Translations under genes and position numbers: made by a program | Source: DASVVT01 sp036386415 | Lineage (GTDB): Bacteria > Acidobacteriota > Blastocatellia > Pyrinomonadales > Pyrinomonadaceae | Length of the DNA stretch: 64,000 bases | Direction: 5' to 3' | NCBI GenBank assembly: GCA_036386415.1 | Contig: DASVVT010000064.1 | Coordinates: forward strand, 89,687-153,686 | The notes under the pieces: model-generated | What the model saw: the letters and a program-made list of their open reading frames with translations, nothing else | What the model was told of the DNA's origin: nothing | Databases searched by the model: none | In this document: positions 34,192 through 43,230 of the stretch, in pieces | How the letters are laid out: the number at the start of each line of letters is the position of its first letter | Position numbering within the stretch: the stretch's first letter is position 1

Positions 34192-34842
34192 ATGAGCTTG
34201 ATCCGCTTTCCAGACCCAAGGCACACGGCTTATGGCGGGATCGTCTGCCTGGGCGGCAGCCTTAATGCGGCCAATCTGCTCAGCGCGTATCGCCGGGGCA
34301 TCTTCCCCTGGCCGATAGACGACTGGCCTCTGACCTGGTTCTGCCCCGAAGAGAGAGCGATCCTGGAGTTTTGTGACCTGCATGTGCCGCGCAGCCTGGC
34401 GCGGATCAGAAAGCAAGCCCCTTTCAGGTTCACCATCAATCGGAATTTCAGAGCCGTCATCGAGGCATGCGCTCAGGCCAAACGCGCGGGAGAAGACGGA
34501 ACGTGGATCACGCCGGAGATGATTCGCGCCTATTGCGATCTGCACCGCAGCGGGCACGCGCATAGCGTCGAAGCGTGGGAGGGGGAGCAGCTTGTCGGTG
34601 GGCTTTATGGAGTGGATGCGGGCGGAGCGTTCGCGGGCGAGAGTATGTTCTTTCTGCGTCCCAACGCTTCAAAGCTGGCGCTCCTCCACTTGATCGAACA
34701 TCTAGCCATAAGGGGGCTCGACTGGATTGATATTCAGGTGATGACGCCGCACATGTCGGCGCTCGGCGCAAAGCTCATCAGCCGCGACCGGTTCCTTGAG
34801 AAGCTGTCCCTGACTCTGGCTCGCGAGCTTGCTCTGTTTTAA
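34192..34842 (+). CDS. aat: leucyl/phenylalanyl-tRNA--protein transferase
   Basis: 216 residues, full length. Aat adds Leu or Phe to proteins that begin with Arg or Lys, making them ClpS/ClpAP substrates. Motifs: GIVCLGGSLNAANLLSAYRR and GIFPWP, WFCPEERAIL, HVPRSLARI, GTWITPEMIRAYCDLH, HSVEAWEGEQLVGGLYGV, FAGESMFFL and ASKLALLHLIEHL. The start is placed at ATG 34192 (MSLIRFP). With clpS and clpA 4 kb upstream, the window encodes the substrate-modifying and delivery arms of the N-degron pathway, interrupted by the AT-rich insert. Confidence 0.95.
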   Translation: MSLIRFPDPRHTAYGGIVCLGGSLNAANLLSAYRRGIFPWPIDDWPLTWFCPEERAILEFCDLHVPRSLARIRKQAPFRFTINRNFRAVIEACAQAKRAGEDGTWITPEMIRAYCDLHRSGHAHSVEAWEGEQLVGGLYGVDAGGAFAGESMFFLRPNASKLALLHLIEHLAIRGLDWIDIQVMTPHMSALGAKLISRDRFLEKLSLTLARELALF

Positions 34843-34850
34843 AGAAGAGG

Positions 34851-34953
34851 ATTTAAACGCAAAGAGCGCAAAGGAAGACGCTGGAGGCGCGCAAAGGAGG
34901 TTCAACTCTCCGCGTCCTTTGCGAACAGACTTTGCGTCCTACGGCGTTTAAAT
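34851..34953. repeat. CGCAAAGG-family palindrome, copy 8
   Basis: Converging arms ATTTAAACGCAAAGAGCGCA ... and CTTTGCGTCCTACGGCGTTTAAAT, with GACGCTGGAGGCGCGC inside, a segment also present in the 16403 copy. It starts 8 bp after the aat stop and lies between the convergent aat and ABC-transporter genes. Confidence 0.87.
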
Positions 34954-34968
34954 CTCCACTCTCGCCTT

Positions 34969-35691
34969 CTACTTCGCCAGCCTGAAAAACACATCTTCAA
35001 AGGACGAATCATGCAGCCCCGTCTGCTCTCTCAGCGCGCGGGGCGAGCCTTCGGCAACGAGTTGTCCGCCGCTCATGATGCCGACGCGGTCGGCTGTGCG
35101 CTCGACGAAATCCATGACGTGCGAAGAGATGAGCAGCGCACGTCCCGCGTCGCGCTCGGCTTGGATGCGCTTGCGAAGCTTACGCATCATCTCTACGTCG
35201 AGCCCGTTGAGCGGTTCGTCCAGCACCAGGACGCGCGGCTCGCCGAGCATCGCCGCCGCCAGCCCGAGTTTCTTGCGCATCCCCAGCGAGTAGCCTCCGA
35301 TCCATTTCCCTGCAACCCTGTCGAGCTCGAAGAAGTCGAGCGCCTGAGAGATTTGCTGCGCGCCCGCAAGCTTCAAGCCCGCGACCAACTGCAAATACTC
35401 GCGCCCCGTCAGCCGCTCGTACAGTATCAACTCTTCCGGCAGGTAGCCTATGTGGCGCTTGGCGCGAGAGGCGTGTCGCCGCGTATCTTCGCCGCAGACG
35501 CGCACGTCTCCCGCATCGGGCACGGTGATGCCGACGATGCTGCGAATCAAAGTGGACTTGCCAGCGCCGTTGGCCCCGACGAGCGCATACGTTTCGCCAG
35601 CATCGACCGTCAGGCTCACGCCATCTACGGCCACGGTCGCGCCGTATCGCTTCGTGACCGCTTTAACCTCTACCAGTGGCTCCTCGCTCAC
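34969..35691 (-). CDS. ABC transporter ATP-binding protein
   Basis: 240 residues from GTG at 35691; the GTG overlaps the stop of the permease gene (GTGA). Walker A VGANGAGKST, Q-loop YLPEELILYE, signature GYSLGMRKKLG (a degenerate LSGGQ), Walker B VLVLDEPLNGLD, switch SSHVMDF. It matches the CcmA/NatA-type group that pairs with two-domain exporter permeases. The upstream frame to 35787 lacks family similarity and overlaps the permease, so I reject it. The substrate is unknown; it is probably an exporter for drugs, peptides or lipids. Confidence 0.9.
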   Translation of the reverse strand: MSEEPLVEVKAVTKRYGATVAVDGVSLTVDAGETYALVGANGAGKSTLIRSIVGITVPDAGDVRVCGEDTRRHASRAKRHIGYLPEELILYERLTGREYLQLVAGLKLAGAQQISQALDFFELDRVAGKWIGGYSLGMRKKLGLAAAMLGEPRVLVLDEPLNGLDVEMMRKLRKRIQAERDAGRALLISSHVMDFVERTADRVGIMSGGQLVAEGSPRALREQTGLHDSSFEDVFFRLAK

Positions 35692-37232
35692 TCCGCCTCC
35701 GTCGCCAGGTAATAATGGGCGCGCGCGCCGCCGCGCTCTGCGGCCTGCGCAAAACCCATCCCGTAAAACGCCAGACCCATCGGCCACAGCACAGCCGTCA
35801 GCGCGCCCGTCGAGATGCTCACGGTCAGCGCGAGCACGATTGCCAGCTCAGGGCGATCAGGCATCTCGAAGGCGAGCGCGCCCACAGCCGTGCTCACAAG
35901 CCACCACAGCCATAAACATTCTGCGAGCAGCGGAGCGACGTAGGTGAGCGGCACGCCCCCGCCCTGACCGGCCATCATGCCCGCCAAGACGCCGACCGCA
36001 TAGACGAGGAGCACTACGGGCAGCGTGACGAGCCGCGCATACCAGAGCTTCGCCTTCCACACGTCCGCGCCTGTTGCGCCCGTCGCGCGCTCCAGCCACA
36101 TGTGCGGCAACTGGTAGTAGACGAGCACAGGCAGCACAGAGGCGAGCGATGCCGCCGCGAGCAAGCAACAGAGCTTGATAGCGATCACGGCGGGCAGCCA
36201 GGTAGCGCTGGCCCAGCCGAAAGCCATCAAGCCTCCGATGAACTCCGGCCCCGACGGCAGCACGTTCGTCATGAGCAGCACGAGCAGCATGAGGAGCAAC
36301 AGCACACAGAGCCCCCCGGCCACGTAGACGGCGGAAGAGAAGGTGCGAAGCGTCAGGCGCAGATCGCGTGCGAGCATCGCCATTACGCTCTCCGTCATCC
36401 ATCGACGGAAGATGCCGATCACGGACAGGTCTAGACGGCTTCCCTGTCTCAGCCGCTGCGCGTAGTCTATGTCTCTAGCGCGCCAGCACTCATGTCTGGT
36501 GCGCGCCAGCAGGTAGATGACTACGGCCAGCAGGCATCCACCTGCGTAAATAAGATAGGTGATCGGCGCTCCACCCTGCGCCGCAGACAGCAACACGGCT
36601 ACGGCAAGCGAGTCGGCCATCTTCGCGGCGCTCAACGGGTTGAAAAAGAGATGGAGCAACAGACCGCTAAGCGCAGCAGCCAGGAGGAGCACGACGAGCG
36701 CCAGCCCTGCGTCCTGTTTGCGGCGCGTGCTGCCCCAGTGAATCCAGTTGAGCGCGGCATAGATTTCAGAGAGCGTGATGAGCGCAACCGCGAGCAGCAG
36801 CGCGACGAGAGACATGAGTTCGGTCGCCCAGCGTTCGCTCCACAATGAATGCAGGACGACGAGCAAGAGACCGAACGCGAGCGTGCGCCCGAGCCGCGCC
36901 AGGAGCGCCAGGTGCAGATGCGTCGCACGCTCGACCGGCAGCGCTTCACTGATGATCGCGGGTTGGCGCAGATGATATAGCTCGCGGCTCGCGCGCGACA
37001 GGTTGAGCGCAATCACGGCGATCACAGCCAGGATGGCGAGCACGATTTGAATCCGTGTCGAAGGCGGCTCTAACACCAGGTCGTAGCTCGTCGCCCGCGA
37101 GAGCGTCCAATAGGTCATGCCGAGCACCAGCGGCGCGAGGATCAGCAGCGCATAGAGGTGCTGGCGCGCCCAACGCCAGCGGTCACGAAGCTCTGCGCTC
37201 GCCAACAGAAATAGTTTGCCCCCTTCGCTCAT
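35688..37232 (-). CDS. ABC transporter membrane protein (exporter permease)
   Basis: 514 residues from ATG at 37232 (MSEGGKLFLLASAELRDRW), preceded by AAGGAG 11 bases upstream. About 14 hydrophobic segments span the protein, so it is a fused or duplicated permease rather than a simple six-pass unit. A hydrophilic part with RQGSRLDLSVIGIFRRWMT sits near the middle. No conserved family motif was recognised beyond membrane topology; the pairing with the ATPase by 4-bp overlap defines its role. The upstream frame to 37310 has no ribosome site. Confidence 0.82.
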   Translation of the reverse strand: MSEGGKLFLLASAELRDRWRWARQHLYALLILAPLVLGMTYWTLSRATSYDLVLEPPSTRIQIVLAILAVIAVIALNLSRASRELYHLRQPAIISEALPVERATHLHLALLARLGRTLAFGLLLVVLHSLWSERWATELMSLVALLLAVALITLSEIYAALNWIHWGSTRRKQDAGLALVVLLLAAALSGLLLHLFFNPLSAAKMADSLAVAVLLSAAQGGAPITYLIYAGGCLLAVVIYLLARTRHECWRARDIDYAQRLRQGSRLDLSVIGIFRRWMTESVMAMLARDLRLTLRTFSSAVYVAGGLCVLLLLMLLVLLMTNVLPSGPEFIGGLMAFGWASATWLPAVIAIKLCCLLAAASLASVLPVLVYYQLPHMWLERATGATGADVWKAKLWYARLVTLPVVLLVYAVGVLAGMMAGQGGGVPLTYVAPLLAECLWLWWLVSTAVGALAFEMPDRPELAIVLALTVSISTGALTAVLWPMGLAFYGMGFAQAAERGGARAHYYLATEAE

Positions 37233-37342
37233 CAGGCGCTCTCTCCTTGTAGCATCCGGCAAGTTAATTAAAGATGTGACAGTGATACTACACGAGGCGG
37301 CCTGGCTCAAAGGATGGATTTAGAGTTGGGTAATGTCCTGAT

Positions 37343-37450
37343 GTGATTAGTGCTCTGTGCATCCTCTGTGTCTCTGTGTCTCTGTGGTGAGTGTAGGTAG
37401 AAGTTGACTCACCGCAGAGACACAGAGAACACGGAGGGGGCACAGAGAAG
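37343..37450. repeat. CACAGAGACACAGAG-family palindrome, copy 1
   Basis: Arms CTCTGTGTCTCTGTGTCTCT followed by GTGGTGAG, and CTCACCGCAGAGACACAGAG ... . The same family recurs at 45580-45682 and, more loosely, at 62105-62222. Confidence 0.8.
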
Positions 37451-37497
37451 AGATAAAACTCTGGTCACTACTGATACCAAGATGCAATCAAAAGAGA

Positions 37498-37578
37498 GGA
37501 CGATCCACGAAGTAACACGAAGCAACACGAAACAGTCCCTCTATTCGTGTCGTTTCGTGTTACTTCGTGGATCGTCTC
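37498..37578. repeat. CACGAARYAACACGAA-family palindrome, copy 2
   Basis: A near-perfect hairpin: GAGGACGATCCACGAAGTAA followed by CACGAAGCAACACGAA, and the return arm TTCGTGTCGTTTCGTGTTAC then TTCGTGGATCGTC. The arms pair over about 34 bp around a 14-base loop. It ends 18 bp before the stop of the membrane gene at 37596. Confidence 0.85.
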
Positions 37579-37595
37579 ACGCCTTTGGATTAACG

Positions 37596-38603
37596 CTATG
37601 AAGGCTCGAACGATTTCATGGGGCGCTCCCTGTGCAGGGCGGGAGTCTGTGCATACATTGGCTTGAAAGATAGAATCAGACCGATGAGAAAGATGATCGC
37701 GCCCAAGATGGCCGGAGCCAGATGAACCAGGTCTGTGTAGCCGACCGCCGGATGCACGCCGATGGCCGCCGCAAAGCCGACCGTTCCCCCCAGAAAGAGA
37801 ACCTGCCAGAGGCTGCGTGAAGCCCCCCCGCACCACACGCAGAAGAGAACGAGGACTCCGCAGGTGGCGATCCCACCGCCGAAGCCTGCGCGGTCGTGAG
37901 CGATCAAGGGCACGAGGCGCGGATTGATGGCGCGCAAGTCTGCCGCCTGGAGCCCCATGAAGGCCAGGTCTTGCGACACAAAGACGCTCGTCATTCCAAC
38001 CGTCATGATCGTCAGACCTCCCGCGATCATTCCGGCGGCTGTCGCCAGCAGGCAAAGGCGTCCTATCCCGAATGATGATCGCCAGCGCAGAGCCACCGCA
38101 GGGCGAAAGAGCGAGGTGATGTTCGCCGGACGGGCGAGAAGATTGTAGGAGCGTGCCAGCCCCGCGATAAAGAAGGGCAGCAACAACAGAGTGGCGAAGC
38201 CGTGCCAGGTGTCCAGATAGCCGTAGCCCAGGTAGGCCAGAAAGCTGCCGAACCCGACCACGCCGCTGATGACAAAGAGCCACCAAGCCCACGCCTCGCC
38301 GTGGCGCAGGGGAAATTCCGCCATCCACATGTACAGCAGGCCGACAGCCATGATCGCGCCTCCGAAGGCCACGCGGTCATGGAACATGAAATGAACGACG
38401 CGACACTGGCTCAAGGCACACAGCTCGCTCTCCGTCATGCCCAGAAACTGTATGTCGTGCGGAAGGAAATGGCCGCTCGCCGAAAGAAACAGAGCGAAGC
38501 CGCCGGAGAGCACCAGACTGAGCCCCGTAAAGATCAAAAGAGGGCGGCCATCCCCGAGCAGCGCCTCAAGAAATCCCCTCTCGTCTCGAATCGTCTGGTG
38601 CAT
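37596..38603 (-). CDS. polytopic membrane protein with internal duplication
   Basis: 335 residues from ATG at 38603 (MHQTIRDERGF), the more likely of two starts. About nine hydrophobic segments. Residues about 25-95 and 190-270 are diverged copies: LSGGFALFLSASGHFLPHDI ... FMFHDRVAFGGAIMAVG and AGGLTIMTVGMTSVFVSQDL ... LIAHDRAGFGGGIATCG. The shared HDRxxFGG motif sits at the same place in each half, likely at the membrane face. I do not recognise the family; a transporter or heme/quinone-binding membrane protein are possibilities, not conclusions. Confidence 0.7.
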   Translation of the reverse strand: MHQTIRDERGFLEALLGDGRPLLIFTGLSLVLSGGFALFLSASGHFLPHDIQFLGMTESELCALSQCRVVHFMFHDRVAFGGAIMAVGLLYMWMAEFPLRHGEAWAWWLFVISGVVGFGSFLAYLGYGYLDTWHGFATLLLLPFFIAGLARSYNLLARPANITSLFRPAVALRWRSSFGIGRLCLLATAAGMIAGGLTIMTVGMTSVFVSQDLAFMGLQAADLRAINPRLVPLIAHDRAGFGGGIATCGVLVLFCVWCGGASRSLWQVLFLGGTVGFAAAIGVHPAVGYTDLVHLAPAILGAIIFLIGLILSFKPMYAQTPALHRERPMKSFEPS

Positions 38604-38716
38604 GTGGATAGGCTCGGAAACGATTATTAAACACCGGCCTTGATCTGTCGCCCGCATCCGGCTCAACAGTGATAGATCACCTTCAACGGGAAACCGCGCA
38701 AGTGATATAGCCAGCC

Positions 38717-40219
38717 CTATTTGAGGGCTTGCTTGAAGACATAGGTGTTAGAAGTAACCCCGTTGACTGTAATAGTAACTTCGTTCCTACCGTCGCGCAC
38801 ATTTAATTCCCTGAGCGATCCTTGCACTGAGACAACGTACTGCGTTTGGCTATCAATGAGCGCGCTCACGTCCCGGCCATTGACGGACACTTTTATATCC
38901 GATCCGCCGTCCCATCCATAGCCGCTAATCATTATTGAAGATGCAACTTTGAGAGTTTTGTATTGCATGCACATACAAGTGACCGACTGAATCGAAAGGG
39001 TCTGACTCGCAGGCGTGGGCAATCCAGGCGTGAGTAGAGGGTTATTCGGTTGACTCTCCCCTCCAAGTTCAATCAGTTTGCGCTTTGCTTGTGCAACGTA
39101 CCTGCCGTTTGGATACATTCGGAGATAGATCTCATAACCCGTTCGCGTATTGCTGCTTTTTGTTCCCTCCCAGACGCCGTCTTCCGCTACTGCTGCTGTG
39201 TCTATCGTCGTTGTGGGGTGCGTCGCGGTCGGCAACGAAACAGGCGCAGACTGACCTGCGACGGCAATCACCAGCTCGTCCGCCTTGTAACCGACGATCT
39301 CGGCAAACGGTCGCTGCTCTTTCCCCAGATCAACCAGCACGCGTTTCGGCACTCGCTCCTGTATATAGCTGACGAGACGCGCCAGCGTCACTTCGCCCTT
39401 TTCGTTGGCGGCTTTCCCGCTGAGCGCCTCCACGAGTTCCCAGGTGAAATATCCCTGCCGCTTCTCTTTGAACTCAAAGGCTCTGTGTCCTATGGCTGTG
39501 GCGTAGAGCGTGACAAACGCCGTCACCTCTCTGTTCCTGACGTCGAAATTGAATCCGCGCGTGTAAGCCGGGGTCAGAGGGTTGTCTGTGTTGGCGCGCC
39601 CGACGGGGTCGTTACGGCAGGCATCGAGGATGAGTATGACCTGCCCGACGCCTGTCTCTTTGATCGCCTGTTTCATGCGCGTCACGTTGATGGCAGTCTC
39701 TTCAAGCAGCATCACGTCGTTGCCCACTTGCGCGTCCGACGTGAGCAGAAATGCCTGCTCCCCTCGCTCTATGCCATGCCCTGCGAAAGCGACCAGCAAC
39801 ATCCCGTCTTTGGGCACAGCCCCGCGCAGGTTCGAGAGCCTGCGTAAAATGTTGCCGCGCGTCGGCTGCCGCTCGGTCGGCTGATCGGAGGCGAGCAGGA
39901 TGACCTGATCCACTGGAAAGCCCGCGTAGCGGACGAGCGCATCGGCGATAGCCCTGGCGTCGTTGGTCGCACCGCCGAGCGTCGTAATCTGTGTGTCCTG
40001 GTAATTATCAATCCCGATGACGAGCGCCCAGCGCTTGCCTTTGCCGGGCAAGGTATTAACAGCTTCGATCTGCTGTAACTGCCTGGACGGTGGCGCTGCC
40101 TGCTTTCGCGTCTGAGCCGCCAACGGCATGCCCAGACACAGAATTGACAGCCCGACCAAGGTTGTATGAATCGCCAATGCTTTCAACGATGCACTGAAGG
40201 GGGGAGATTTCCGTTTCAT
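38717..40219 (-). CDS. secreted caspase-family (C14) peptidase
   Basis: 500 residues from ATG at 40219 (MKRKSPPFSASL). A signal peptide ends near residue 36 (LAAQ). The caspase-like p20 domain runs from about 55: RWALVIGIDNYQD, VAFAGHGIE with catalytic His near 148, and LILDACRNDP with catalytic Cys near 200. A C-terminal beta-rich domain (from about 400) resembles an IPT/Ig fold. Both catalytic residues are present, so it should be active. Bacterial exported caspase-like proteins have no settled function; possible roles are envelope processing or programmed-death-type responses. No inhibitor or partner is nearby. Confidence 0.87.
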   Translation of the reverse strand: MKRKSPPFSASLKALAIHTTLVGLSILCLGMPLAAQTRKQAAPPSRQLQQIEAVNTLPGKGKRWALVIGIDNYQDTQITTLGGATNDARAIADALVRYAGFPVDQVILLASDQPTERQPTRGNILRRLSNLRGAVPKDGMLLVAFAGHGIERGEQAFLLTSDAQVGNDVMLLEETAINVTRMKQAIKETGVGQVILILDACRNDPVGRANTDNPLTPAYTRGFNFDVRNREVTAFVTLYATAIGHRAFEFKEKRQGYFTWELVEALSGKAANEKGEVTLARLVSYIQERVPKRVLVDLGKEQRPFAEIVGYKADELVIAVAGQSAPVSLPTATHPTTTIDTAAVAEDGVWEGTKSSNTRTGYEIYLRMYPNGRYVAQAKRKLIELGGESQPNNPLLTPGLPTPASQTLSIQSVTCMCMQYKTLKVASSIMISGYGWDGGSDIKVSVNGRDVSALIDSQTQYVVSVQGSLRELNVRDGRNEVTITVNGVTSNTYVFKQALK

Positions 40220-40563
40220 AAAGACCTCTCTGAGATTGTTAGTAGCCGGAGCAGCAGAAGCACATCTGCCACCCATCCTGAATTGTTAACTCGACGCTGA
40301 TTGATGCGAACAGCTTAAAGCATGAGCGGCGAAGCCGCCTCAAGCCCGGCTGAACTCGCCGCGTGCCGTCCAGCACAGGAGGCCGCAAGATATAACATGA
40401 CGATCAATAGAATGCTATAGGAGCGTAGGATGAGTTGCCAGACCTCGGCTCGAGCCCATGTAGCGTCTACGTCCCCGACATCCCCCTTTAGCTTAGTAAC
40501 AGGCAGTTGCACGAGGCGTGTGCCCGTCTTTCATCTATCCGCACGCCATATCAGGCATCAGTC
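40220..40563. other. intergenic region, nothing recognised
   Basis: About 340 bases between two minus-strand genes. No member of the repeat families and no RNA gene was seen. It may hold the promoter of the caspase-like gene, but no clear -35/-10 pair stands out. Confidence 0.5.
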
Positions 40564-41904
40564 TTACTCGGCTTCGACCGTATAGGTGAGAGTGGTTTTG
40601 CCGTTGGCCGGAACCGTGACTTTGAATTGCACCGTGTTGGCTGCGAGGGTTTCGCTTGTCGCCGGTGCGCTTTCGATGATCTTCCATTGATTGTCGTCGT
40701 AGCGCTCGATGCCTTCGCGCACGAACGCTTCGGCGGGCTGAGAGCCACGGTTAATTAATACGACTTCGATTCTGGTGACAAGCTTGTCGTGGCTGTTGTT
40801 CTCCTGGTCGCGGTAATTGACGACGCGACGCTCCAGGACGCGACGCGTGCCGAAGAGGGTCGCGGAGCGCCCCTGCGTGACGCTGAACTCGGCGTTCTGC
40901 GGCGTGAACGTGATGCGATCCTGGCCGACGATCTGCGAGAGCACGCCCGTGCGCTGGTAGATGGTGACGAGTCCTGCGGCCATCGGCGAGCTGGCCGTGT
41001 TGCGTGCAACGAGTCGCACCTCCAACCCGCGCGGCAGAAGGATGAAACCGCCGCGACCGAGCGTTTGCGCGTCGTGGGAGTTCTCAAAGATGTTGCGCTG
41101 GACGATTGCGAGCCGCGCGCGCTGGAAGATGGGCAAACGGCTGACGGGCGTGTTGGCGTTAAGGTTGATGTTGTTGCCGAGCGTGAGGCGATTGAACGCG
41201 CTCAGATTGCTGACCTCCGCAGAAGAGCCGTCGGGGGACGGTTCGTCCGATTCCCTATAGCTACTCGACGCGTTGACAGAGATGTTCGACTGTGCGGCGT
41301 AGTCTGTCGTACTACCACCGCCGCTGCTGGATATTAAAGCGATCTCACCGGCCACAAGGTCAACCGTTCCGGCGGCGAGATCAACGCCCGTGTCGTTGTG
41401 AAGAGAGACCCAGAAATCCAGTGTGGCGGCGTTCGGGGGCGCGCCGTTCGGCGTCTGCTCAAGCACGAGCGCGTAATCGCTCTGCCAGGAGAGACTGGGA
41501 GCGAGGTAGTCTATCTGGACGCGCGTGCGCGCCGCCGCCCCTCTATTCTGAATCAAGAGATGCAGCACGGGCGATCTTTCGCTGTTCACCTGCGCGCCGT
41601 CGTAGGTCACATCCTGCCGCACGACCTCCGCCGCTTCGGCCAGCACGCGCACGGTGCGTATGTAGGCTTTAGGCATCAGGCTGCGCCATTCGACGGTGTT
41701 GAGACCCGGTTGCAATTCAATCGTGCGTTCTTCTAAAAACTCTGCGACGCCGGCATTGTAGATCGTTAAATGAGAGAGGCCGTTGTGGCCTGACTGGGCG
41801 CGAGCCGTGGACTGGCCGAGCGGCGGCAGCAAACAGATCAGGAAGGCAGTGAGCGTCGAGATTATTCTTCTCAAAGTGTATCTATCCTCGTCAACGAGAT
41901 TCAA
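40564..41904 (-). CDS. DUF4139-domain secreted protein
   Basis: 446 residues. A signal peptide is present (ISTLTAFLICLLPPLGQSTARAQ). The N-terminal part (LTIYNAGVAEFLEERTIEL ...) and the middle (VQIDYLAPSLSWQSDYALVL) match DUF4139-type envelope proteins, which share the GWxxxY-like beta-rich fold. The C-terminal part (residues about 290-440: LEVRLVARNTASSPMAAGLV ... VINRGSQPAEAFVREGI) completes the domain. Function unknown; related families have been linked to mucoidy or surface polysaccharide, but this is weak. Confidence 0.78.
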   Translation of the reverse strand: MNLVDEDRYTLRRIISTLTAFLICLLPPLGQSTARAQSGHNGLSHLTIYNAGVAEFLEERTIELQPGLNTVEWRSLMPKAYIRTVRVLAEAAEVVRQDVTYDGAQVNSERSPVLHLLIQNRGAAARTRVQIDYLAPSLSWQSDYALVLEQTPNGAPPNAATLDFWVSLHNDTGVDLAAGTVDLVAGEIALISSSGGGSTTDYAAQSNISVNASSSYRESDEPSPDGSSAEVSNLSAFNRLTLGNNINLNANTPVSRLPIFQRARLAIVQRNIFENSHDAQTLGRGGFILLPRGLEVRLVARNTASSPMAAGLVTIYQRTGVLSQIVGQDRITFTPQNAEFSVTQGRSATLFGTRRVLERRVVNYRDQENNSHDKLVTRIEVVLINRGSQPAEAFVREGIERYDDNQWKIIESAPATSETLAANTVQFKVTVPANGKTTLTYTVEAE

Positions 41905-42008
41905 ATTCCGAGAAACCCGACGTTTATTCTATACCGAAGCCGCTCAGAGACGAGAAGAAAATCGAGGGCTTCGGTTATAATGGCGGCCACCAAACGGAGG
42001 AGAAGAAC

Positions 42009-42443
42009 ATGGTGGAAGTTGAAGATATGGCGAAAGAAGAGATGGTCGCCCTCTTGCTGCGCGTCGGCTTCGGACACTTGGGCTGTGCGCGCGACGGGCG
42101 TCCCTACGTCGTCCCGATGCACTACGCATACAACTCTGAAGAGCTTTACTTCTTCACGACCGAGGGGATGAAGACCACTTACATCGCCGCCAACCCACAG
42201 GTCTGCCTACAGGTCGAAGAGATTATGGATGCGTCACACTGGCGCAGCGTGATGATCACAGGGCACGCCGAGCGCATCACACAGGTCGATGAGATGGAAC
42301 GAGCCATGCAGCTCATCACCGAGCGCAATCCGACGCTCACACCCGCCATCAACAAGACACAGCTCGACGCCTGGACTCGCGCCAACCAGATCGCGATCTA
42401 TCGCATACGCCCAGACATCATCGACGGGCGCAAGACTCTCTGA
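42009..42443 (+). CDS. pyridoxamine-5'-phosphate-oxidase-like FMN-binding protein
   Basis: 144 residues. A split-barrel fold: FGHLGCARDGRPYVVPMHYA (first strands, typical of the Pyridox_ox_2 group), LYFFTTEGMKTTYIAANP, VCLQVEEI and WRSVMITGHAERI. A good GGAGGA ribosome site precedes the ATG. These small proteins bind FMN or F420 and reduce various compounds, or bind heme; the true PNPOx function is unlikely because of its short length. It is followed 6 bp later by the CDP-alcohol transferase gene, so the two are probably one operon. Confidence 0.85.
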   Translation: MVEVEDMAKEEMVALLLRVGFGHLGCARDGRPYVVPMHYAYNSEELYFFTTEGMKTTYIAANPQVCLQVEEIMDASHWRSVMITGHAERITQVDEMERAMQLITERNPTLTPAINKTQLDAWTRANQIAIYRIRPDIIDGRKTL

Positions 42444-42449
42444 AACGGC

Positions 42450-43187
42450 ATGAAGAGAGAAAAAATCCTGGCCTGGTGTGTGCACCTGTACACGGCGACG
42501 GGGCTGCTGGTCGCCGCCGGAATAGCCGTGCTGGTCGTGCGCGGCGGGGATGATGCGTTTCATGCTGCGCTCGCGTTGATGCTGCTGGCGACCTTCATCG
42601 ACTCGACGGACGGCTGGCTGGCGCGGCGTGCGCGCGTGCGTGAGTTTGTGCCCTCTTTCGACGGACGACGCCTGGACGATCTGGTGGACTTTCATAACTA
42701 TACGACGCTGCCGCTGCTGCTCATGTGGCGCGCCGAAATTCTCCCGGCGGGGCAATCCTGGTGGCTGCTCTTGCCGCTCATGGCGAGCGCCTACGGGTTC
42801 TCTCAGGTGAATGCCAAGACGGACGACGGCTTCTTTCTGGGCTTCCCCTCCTACTGGAACGTCGTCGCGTTCTATCTCTACATGCTGCGGCCACACGCCT
42901 GGTTGTCGCTCGCCTGTATCATCACGCTCTCCATCCTAACCTTCGTCCCGTCGCGCTACCTGTACCCGTCGCAGCGCACACCCTTCAGCCGTTTGACGAC
43001 TGTGCTGGCGGCCATCTGGGCAGTGCTGCTCTTAGTGATCCTCACGCGTACGGTCGAAGATTCCAGGGCATGGACTATCGTATCGCTCAGCTTTCCCATC
43101 TATTACATGATACTTTCATGGGTGCTCACGCTACAGCATCTTCAGCGCAAGCGGCAGATCGAGCAGGCCGAGATGCGTTCAGTATAA
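42450..43187 (+). CDS. pcs: CDP-alcohol phosphatidyltransferase, phosphatidylcholine-synthase-like
   Basis: 245 residues with about seven hydrophobic segments. The CDP-alcohol motif DGWLAR ... GRRLDDLVD (DGxxAR-x8+-GxxxDxxxD) is complete at about 52-75. The downstream KTDDGFFLGFPSYWNVVAFY is characteristic of the phosphatidylcholine synthase (Pcs) group, which joins choline directly to CDP-diacylglycerol at the inner membrane. The substrate choline is inferred from that match; a related phosphatidyl transferase cannot be excluded. No choline uptake or pmt genes are in the window. Confidence 0.82.
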   Translation: MKREKILAWCVHLYTATGLLVAAGIAVLVVRGGDDAFHAALALMLLATFIDSTDGWLARRARVREFVPSFDGRRLDDLVDFHNYTTLPLLLMWRAEILPAGQSWWLLLPLMASAYGFSQVNAKTDDGFFLGFPSYWNVVAFYLYMLRPHAWLSLACIITLSILTFVPSRYLYPSQRTPFSRLTTVLAAIWAVLLLVILTRTVEDSRAWTIVSLSFPIYYMILSWVLTLQHLQRKRQIEQAEMRSV

Positions 43188-43230
43188 ATAGAGCGAAGAG
43201 CCGGGAAGTGAGCGGCTCCGGCAGATAATC

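Larger units (their letters stand above)
37233..37595. other. intergenic region with two palindromic repeats
   Basis: Two repeat elements (37343-37450 and 37498-37578, listed separately) fill most of the gap between the permease and the membrane gene. No gene is supported. Confidence 0.6.

Noticed and set aside
34041..34226. 61-codon minus-strand frame in the brnA-aat gap
   Set aside because: It overlaps the aat start, has no ribosome site and no recognisable domain; it might be a gene remnant but cannot be supported.
35692..35787. Longer N-terminus of the ABC ATPase
   Set aside because: It overlaps the permease gene and is low-complexity; the GTG at 35691 gives the usual 4-bp overlap and a normal start.
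37468..38328. 286-codon minus-strand frame overlapping the duplicated membrane protein
   Set aside because: Out of frame with the clear membrane protein and composed of low-complexity Arg/Gly/Ser runs; it also crosses a repeat.
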